DNA of 25,443 bases from Bondarzewia mesenterica (taxonomy: Eukaryota; Basidiomycota; Agaricomycetes; Russulales; Bondarzewiaceae), in assembly GCA_004802705.1 (NCBI GenBank), contig SGPL01000003.1, positions 97,389 to 122,831 of the forward strand, in the 5' to 3' direction. The position numbers were made by a program, and so were the translations under genes. Under the pieces are notes generated by a model that saw only the letters and a list, made by a program, of their open reading frames with translations, was not told the DNA's origin and ran no database searches. Below are positions 19,100-25,443 of the stretch, one piece after another; the first letter of the stretch is position 1, and each line of letters starts with the position of its first letter.

Positions 19100-19844
19100 T
19101 ATGACCAGACTCATGATGAATATCAATATTGATGGAATCCAAGCTGGACACACTTAAGATGCTCGTGCGAAGAGTTCCGAGTTGTGGACCAAAAAGAAAT
19201 TCGGACCCCGATCAAAAATTGGATGATGGACGTCGACCAAAACGCCTGACCGTCCTAATCAAGACCGAGACAAGCCGTATGAACCTTCCAGCAAGCACGG
19301 TCACGGTACAGAGAACGCGCCGCCAATACTTTGATATCTCTCACCTTCGCTGGAGTCCTATTTCTATCTCATCGCAGAACGTGCAAGTGTCGACTGGTAT
19401 TAGTACGGACGGCAAACTAGTGAAATGGTGAAATTTGAGCGATGATCGTTGTGTGCTCCAGGTACGCCGGGAACTGTCTACTACCACTCGAAATTCTGCT
19501 TCAACCTTCATGGCTCTCAAGCTTAGTTCCTCAAAAGCCATGCAGTCCATGTGAATGCTTCTGGCGGACAGGACGCGCCAATGAGACCGTCGAGCATATA
19601 GAGGCCTTGATAAATGCAGGGCTGTGCGAGGAATAGCTATGTATGGTCTTTCTAGAATCTGCACCGCCCTTTCAAAGGTTTCGTGATGAGTATTCGATCG
19701 GTCAGTCCTTGTATTCAGATTTCGAAGTCTTCTGCGTGAGATACTAGTACAGTACACAGGCGCTCATACGGTGCTATCTGACCTCGTTGCAACACGGCGA
19801 ACCCACATCCCCCTTCATCCCTTCTCTCCATCCTTCAGTCTCAA
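19100..19844. other. Region between repeat copy A and the NLR-like gene
   Basis: I support no gene. Open frames (19129-19431 +, 19341-19757 -) show no domain or signal. The last 80 nt before 19845 are rich in C and T and probably carry the NLR promoter and leader. Confidence 0.35.
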
Positions 19845-22800
19845 ATGTTATTCGCCACATTTTCCAAGAACACCCCAGTTGCACCAGCCACGTCTTCGAC
19901 TCCGCTTGCGGATGCTGTAATCGATATATCTTCTCTTATCGCAAACATCGCCAAAGGCGTTGGAAACGCGGCCGGTTGCACTCCTGCCTCTATCGCAGCG
20001 TCCATCATAGTTAAGATCTTGGCATCTCTCAAGGTATGTACATCCTCTGCCTTGACTGGAGATGGTCTTGGAAGACCTCTTCTCTACTTGCGATCAGGCG
20101 ATCAAATCCAATAAAGAGGCGTGTCGTCAGCTCGCTCTTCGTGCAGCTTGCTTTTGGATCGGCTTGCGAGATCGCATGGAAGGCAAATGGAAGGACGCCC
20201 ATCCGGCACTCGTTGCCGATATCGAGAAATTCAATGGGTCCGTGTGTACATCTAACAATATGGTCCATGTCTTTGAGCGGCAGAGTCCTACAGAGTCTTG
20301 GATTCGACGCGTATCGTATTGGAACGAGTGGCGCAGCTACCGTGGTACCAGAGTTTGTTTCGCAACTCACAGATTACAGGGGATTTGGCTAATCACGGCA
20401 TGATGTTAGAGCATGCGATTCAGTTGTTCGGTGTGAGTAGGTTTATCTTATCGCGATCACTCTTCTGGGGCATCTGATTCTCGATGATAGTCACTATCTC
20501 TGATAGAAATTCGCTACGCCGTGGGCATGGTATCATTGAAACAACCTTCGATGGACCGGAAATCAGGTCACAAGAGGTGCCCTCCTCCATCCGACATTTT
20601 CACCGGAAGGACAGATATCCTTTCACGAATGCACAATCTGTTTGCCGTAGAATCGAACAAGCAGCGTATATATGTTCTATACGGGCTCGGGGGGGCGGGA
20701 AAGAGCCAGCTGACATACAAGTTCGTGCAGGAGTGTCAGATGGATGTTCAGCCAAGTCGGTAAGTAGCATCTCTATGGCTTGGACATCGTGACAAACTCT
20801 CCTGCACAGATTCTCGGACGTCTTCTTCGCCGATGCGAGCACGGCTGATACGATTGACACCGACCTAAAGAATATAGCACTAGCGGAAGGCATTGGAAAT
20901 TCTGCTCAGGACGCGATATCCTGGCTTGTCGGGCAATGCGAGAACTGGTTGCTTCTATTCAATAATGCGGACGACCCATCCCTCAACCTGCGGACGTATT
21001 TCCCTCCTTGCTCACACGGCAATATCATCATTACCAGTCGAAATCGTGAAATGCGTAGCCACGCTACTCAGTCAAGTCAGATTGCAGACATGACCCCTGA
21101 CGATGCGACGGACCTTCTGCTAACAATGACAGAGACTGACCGTACCGATGAGATGGAAGCCGCGGCCAGGGAAATTGTTAAGGTAGGAAATCCTATTCAT
21201 GTGAGAGATTGCATCGTTACTGAGTACTGTCAAGGAATTGGGATATCTCGCTTTGGCTGTCATTCAGGCCGGCGCGTACATGAAGAAAACTGATTTCACT
21301 TTTACAGAGTACCTCGAGTTGCATCGGCAGCGCCGAGCGGACCTTCTGGAGGAATATCGTGATGAGGTCCAAAAGCCTGATGACTACGAGTGGACCGTTT
21401 ACACGACGTGGGCGATGAGTTTCAAGCGGCTCGGTCGATTGGCACAAGAATTTTTACAGATATGCTCGTTCCTGCATCACGAAGGAATCTCGGAAGCAAT
21501 ATTCGAAAATGCCACTCGAAACAGCGATACGTACGAACCCGTCATTCCTGACATCGAGCCTGATCTGAGTGTGTGCAAGACTTTCCTTGGAAATTTCCAG
21601 AATTCTGACGGACGCTGGGACACGTTACTATTCAAGAAGGTCATCACGGAGATCCGTTCGTACTCACTGATAGATTTTGCGGCAGAGTCGCAGCTACTGT
21701 CGATTCATCCACTAGTGCATTCTTGGAGCCAGACCACGATCACGAACGTGGCATCGACCGTCGGATGCACACAGTGCATCCTCGGTGTGTCAATGAAGTG
21801 GGAATTTGGATCGGAGGATTATGGGTTCAGACGGAGACTTCTGCCTCACATAACGGAAGCACTAAAATGGAATTCGAAGCCTAAGTCGGACATTGCATCA
21901 AGATTTGGGTTGGCGTATGATGAGGGCGGGCGATGGGAGGCGGCGAGAGGGTTGAGGTTAGTAGTAATGGAGATAAGACAGCAAGTACTCGGGCAGGAGC
22001 ATCCGGACACGCTCAAAGCCATGAACAACCTGGCATCGACACTTTTGAGACAGGGTCGGTGGAAGGACGCGGAGTTGCTGCAGATGGTGGCAATGGAGAC
22101 GAGTCGGCGAGTGCTCGGCGAGGAGCATCCGGAGACGCTCACAGCCATGGCCAGCCTGGCGTCGATATTCAGGAAGCAAGGTCGGTGGAAGGAGGCAGAA
22201 TTGCTAGAGGAGGAGGTAACGGAGACGAGACAGCGAGTGCTCGGTGAGGACCATCCCGACACGGTTGCGGCCATGGCCAGCCTGGCATCGACATTTGGGA
22301 AACAGGGTCGGTGGAAGGAGGCGAGAATCGCTGCAGGTGGTGGTAATGGAGACGAGTCGGCGAACGCTTGGCGAGGAGCATCCGGCGATGCTCTCAGCCA
22401 TGAACAACCTGGCGTCGACATTTGGGAAACCAGGGTCGGTGGACGGAGGCGGAATCGCTGGAGGTGGTGGTAATGGAGACGAATCGGCGAGTACTCGGCA
22501 AGGAGCATCCAGACANGCTCTCAGCCATGGCCAGCCTGGCATTGACATTTTGCGAGCAGGGTCNGTGGAAGAAGGCGGAGTCACTGCAGGTGGTGGTAAT
22601 GGAGACGAGACGGCGAGTGCTCGGCGAGGAGCATCAAGGCACGCTCACAGCCATGAACAACCTGGCATTGACATTTTGCGAGCAGGGTCGGTGGAAGAAG
22701 GCGGAGTCACTGCAGGTGGTGATAATGGAGACGAGTCGGCGAGTGCTCGGGGAGGAGCATTCGGGCACGCTTTCGGCCATGGCCAACCTGGCGTCGACAT

Positions 22801-23213
22801 TCTGGAACCACGGTCGTTGGAAGGAGGCGAAGTCGCTGCAGGTAGTGGTAATGAAGACGAATCGGCGAGTACTCGGCAAGGAGCATCCAGACACGCTCTC
22901 AGCCATGGCCAGCCTGGCATTGACATTGAGGAGCCAGGGTAGGTGGAAGGAGGCGGAGTCGCTGCAGGTGGTAGTAATGAAGGTGAGTCGGCAAGTACTC
23001 GGCGAGGAGCATCCGGGCACGCTCTCAGCCATGAACAACCTAGCGTTGACATTCGGGAACCAGGGTCGGTGGAGGGAGGCTGAGTCGCTACAGGCGGTGG
23101 TAATGGAGACAAGACGGCGAATGCTTGGACAGGAGCAGCCGGACACATTCTGGGCAATTTTCAACCTGGCACAGACGTCCAGGAGCTTAGGTCGGTTGCA
23201 GGAAGCGGAGTGA
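19845..23213 (+). CDS. NLR-like STAND protein: helical N-domain, NB-ARC, ten TPR units; two +1 frameshifts
   Basis: Exons: 19845-20033, 20098-20310, 20373-20432, 20491-20759, 20810-21182 and 21235-23213. Residues 1 to about 160 form a helical N-terminal domain like those before NACHT/NB-ARC in basidiomycete NLRs (AIKSNKEACRQLALRAA, HPALVADIEKF). Walker A GLGGAGKS is at 219-226; the Walker B region WLLLFNNADD is at 290-299; then NIIITSR (315-321), a GLPL-like ELGYLALAVIQAGAYM (369 on), and an MHD-like IHPLVHSW. Ten 42-residue TPR units follow (RWKEAESLQVVVMETSRRVLGEEH type). Such proteins sense a ligand through the repeats, oligomerise with ATP and trigger a response such as incompatibility or cell death. 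Frame is lost by +1 at about 22324 and again at about 22430; a TGA at 22471-22473 would truncate it. Ns at 22515 and 22564 show weak consensus here. The third-exon acceptor could instead be at 20351, adding seven residues. Confidence 0.82.
21931..23192 (+). repeat. Tandem array of ten 126-bp TPR-encoding units
   Basis: Units start at 21931, 22057, 22183, 22309, 22437, 22563, 22689, 22815, 22941 and 23067; a partial eleventh (RLQEAE-stop) starts at 23193. Each is 126 bp except unit 4, which is 128 bp because of two single-base insertions. Units 4-9 are much alike at the nucleotide level, including third positions, which suggests recent duplication or homogenisation. Units 1-3 and 10 are more diverged. 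Because 126 is a multiple of three, several other frames on both strands are also open throughout; they are not genes. Confidence 0.92.
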
Positions 23214-23803
23214 CTTTAGGAGGAAGCGAGAAATCATCCCCACTATCCATAACCGTCCCTCCCTTTACGCGACAAGTTCCGTTCCCAAACTAGAATTTTG
23301 TAGACCTACTGCTTGTCAAGGTGTTATTTTGGCTGTGCAGCGAACGTTTTTCCTGCTCGTTGACTGTTGACTTTTTTGCTAGGCCATCAGCTATTGTTTC
23401 CTGCATTTTCTTTTTTTTGTCTTCTGATATTGCGTCTAGTGTATCATTTCACCACCTGGCCATCAGGTTAGTATGGTTTCGAAGTTTCGACTTCTGCTGA
23501 CTCTCCAAAGTTCATTGAGAATGTACATTCCCTTATTGTTTTTCCCTTCGAGCGAAAGCGACTGGTACGCTCATTTTCTGTTGCTCACTTTCCGCATCCT
23601 CGTTGCGCCGGCAGTGCTGGAATCACCCATTCTCCACGAACGGACTTTACTTTATCCCCCCTCCCTCAGTCATTGTCGCCTTCCCGTCTGACAAGTCTTT
23701 GTACAATGTCTTCCATCTCAGCGTACGTATCCTTTTCCGTCCTTTCGTTCGCCTGGATCTTATCCAGTAGACCATATAAGAAATCTCAATGATATTAATT
23801 TAT
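23214..23803. other. NLR 3' flank and possible orphan gene start
   Basis: No complete gene. After the NLR stop there is AT-rich 3' flank. At 23706 an ATG in a promoter-like, CT-rich setting opens MSSISA followed by a consensus donor GTACGT at 23723. Only 80 nt later repeat copy B begins, and no matching acceptor is evident. This could be a first exon cut off from its gene by the repeat, or chance. Confidence 0.3.
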
Positions 23804-25405
23804 CATGAATGAGGATCGCTCGTACATAAATTGGATTATGGGCAGAACGGAGTCAGATCCTCGAGCAGATGCGCAACGCTACATGTACCTGGCCGTGAAC
23901 AACGTCATTTATCACCATTTTTCGACTCCCGGCTGGATTCTGCAACAGTGAAATGCGCGACTTTGGCCGCCATGCTAAACAAGAAAAATGAGGCATCGCC
24001 ATTGCGCAAGGTGATCCAGAGAGAAAGAGTGACTCACAAGGGAGAGGTCTCACCTCGTTGACGACCCCATCTCTTGCAGGATCGTCCTTGTCGTGCTTCA
24101 AGGGCGTTGACAATCTCGTGTTGCGTTGACGTAGCAGCAATACTCAATAAGATGAGAATAATAAAGTCCAAGTCGCCGTAAGGAAGAAGAGAAGAGCCGC
24201 CTGAGTGTGTTGCCGCCAGGGTACCTAAGTACGACAAAGGAAAAATGAGAAGGGAATCTGCAACGCGCAAAGCTACGCGGAAGGAATGAGGACTCACAAG
24301 AGAGAGATCGCCCCCCGTTGATGACCCCATCTCTTGCAGGGTCATCCTTATCGTGCTAATCTTGAGTTGTGTTGACATGGGTTTGTTAAAGGATGTACAC
24401 AGGATTTAAACTTAGGATGGGTGTCACACAGGTGGTTTCCACACAGTCGCTATAAGTAAGAAAATGAGTGTCGCTTAAGAGTGTCGCTACCAGAGAATTC
24501 AGAAGCCGATCCCAGGTGTAGCCAGTGAAAGAAGAGAAACATGCAACCGCGACAACAAGACCTATGAACCGGAAAGCGAGAGGACCAGAGTACGCGAACA
24601 GAGGCAAGCGCGAGATGGGAACCACAGAACAGACAAGAATCAGAGTGTCTGCAAGTCGATCCCTAGTCGAAAACCAGACGCAGCTTTGCAATTAGTGAGA
24701 ATTAAAGAGCCCCACGTTTTCGACGTTGTTACCCTGCCTATAAAGACCCAAAGAATCACGTTGCCAGAAAATAGAGAGACCAGAATGGATGTGAGAGAGA
24801 GCCAAGTTCCTAGTAGAAGCAAAAAACAGTTACATCGTACAGATAGTAGTCGGAGTCCATAAGTGAAGTAAGTTGTCCAAGTCTTGTTCTTTGTGTCTAT
24901 ATCAATTGTTCTCTGACCGTGGTCATCATACTTGAAGACGATCTTGCCCAATTGTCGTCGTGATTGATGGCCACCATTTCTAGTTCAATGTGGTTGGAAT
25001 CAGCATTATAAGCGCAACTCAATACACCATTGTAGTGACGCCTTGATGCAGTCTTGATGCGGCTTTGAGAGAGAAGACATCAGTAGGAGGCGTACGCAAA
25101 GGAAAGCAATAGGCGTGCCACTACAAGAGGGAGTAGCGGAGGGTTCATGTAGTTGGGATCTGATAGTGATAAACAGGTAGCACCGCGCACTACAGTTTTT
25201 GTGAAGGGAGGGGGGCTCGAAGGAGGGGAGGGAAGAGAGGATGGGAAGATGCAACTGACGGTGGCCCGCTCTCAGTATACTCTTCAGCCTCGGTACATTA
25301 GGGCTCATCCGCCCAAAACACAATGGCACAAAGCGAGGTGCCACAACTTGAACCATTGCCACAAATCACGTAGAGGTATGAATTTGGTCCGACCGATGTT
25401 TTGTA
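23804..25405. repeat. Long direct repeat, copy B (about 1.6 kb)
   Basis: Same-orientation counterpart of copy A, reaching nearly to the N-rich end of the window. It has two internal units (cores 24053-24134 and 24313-24391, 260 nt apart) against three in copy A, which explains most of the length difference. Minus-strand protein-like blocks match copy A but differ at all codon positions (LAATHSGGSSLLPYGD; LVATLLSDTHFLTYSDC), so I see little sign of coding constraint. A further block reading GKIVFKYDDHGQRTIDIDTK (24888-24948) is intact here but broken by a stop in copy A. Confidence 0.7.
24053..24391. repeat. Two tandem units inside copy B
   Basis: Cores 24053-24134 and 24313-24391 match the three units of copy A around GACCCCATCTCTTGCAGG. 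Unit 2 lacks a short internal segment (GTCAAGAC region) present in the other units. Confidence 0.65.
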
Positions 25406-25443
25406 TGCAANACGNANNANANANTAANTANNCCANGTTGACG

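Noticed and set aside
21846..23164. Long open frames on the minus strand through the TPR array
   Set aside because: They arise because each repeat unit is 126 bp (a multiple of three), so one open unit makes every unit open. The plus-strand TPR frame has clear homology; the others have none.
17256..25405. Repeats A and B as LTRs of one retrotransposon
   Set aside because: The copies are strongly diverged, differ in internal unit number, lack clear TG..CA ends, and no gag, protease, reverse transcriptase or integrase motif lies between them.
1..25443. tRNA or rRNA genes, CRISPR arrays, bacterial operons
   Set aside because: I saw no tRNA-like arms, rRNA blocks or spaced short repeats. Spliced genes and protein families show this is a fungal nuclear sequence.

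Overview
The window looks like a short contig from a filamentous basidiomycete, most likely an agaricomycete. Genes lie on both strands and are broken by many 50-80 nt GT-AG introns. The proteins belong to families typical of mushroom-forming fungi: a 7TM membrane protein of the DUF6533/DUF6534 type, DUF3328/UstYa-like proteins, S33 proline-iminopeptidase-like hydrolases, and an NB-ARC/TPR STAND receptor. Ns cluster in the first 4.5 kb, at two sites in a repeat array near 22.5 kb, and at the last bases. Frameshifts in those parts may therefore be consensus errors.

Layout. 1-4.2 kb is housekeeping: a small unidentified gene in poor sequence, a MYND zinc-finger gene (+), and, convergent to it, the ribosome-biogenesis DEAD-box helicase HAS1 (-). 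4.6-6.0 kb holds a six-exon short-chain dehydrogenase (-). 6.9-14.2 kb has an accessory, metabolite-like character. Two S33 hydrolase paralogues in opposite orientation (one with an in-frame TAG) bracket a tiny secreted-peptide gene with a strong TATA promoter, a conserved single-pass membrane protein, and a divergent pair of UstYa-like genes. 14.9-16.95 kb holds a 7TM gene with a one-base frameshift and, upstream of it, an unidentified gene whose intron carries a 142-bp MITE-like element. 17.25-25.4 kb is dominated by two direct, diverged copies (about 1.8 and 1.6 kb) of an unclassified repeat. Each copy has internal tandem units, three in the first and two in the second. Between the copies sits an NLR-like gene whose C-terminus is ten highly similar 42-residue TPR units, with two +1 shifts around unit 4.

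How the parts may work together. The NLR-like gene and its duplicated flanks resemble a fast-evolving fungal recognition locus. The UstYa pair, S33 pair and small secreted peptide could be parts of a peptide-modifying pathway, because UstYa proteins act on ribosomal peptides in ascomycetes. That link rests on gene proximity and family knowledge only. Exon boundaries were read by eye from splice consensus and frame continuity; all multi-exon models below keep frame except where a lesion is stated.
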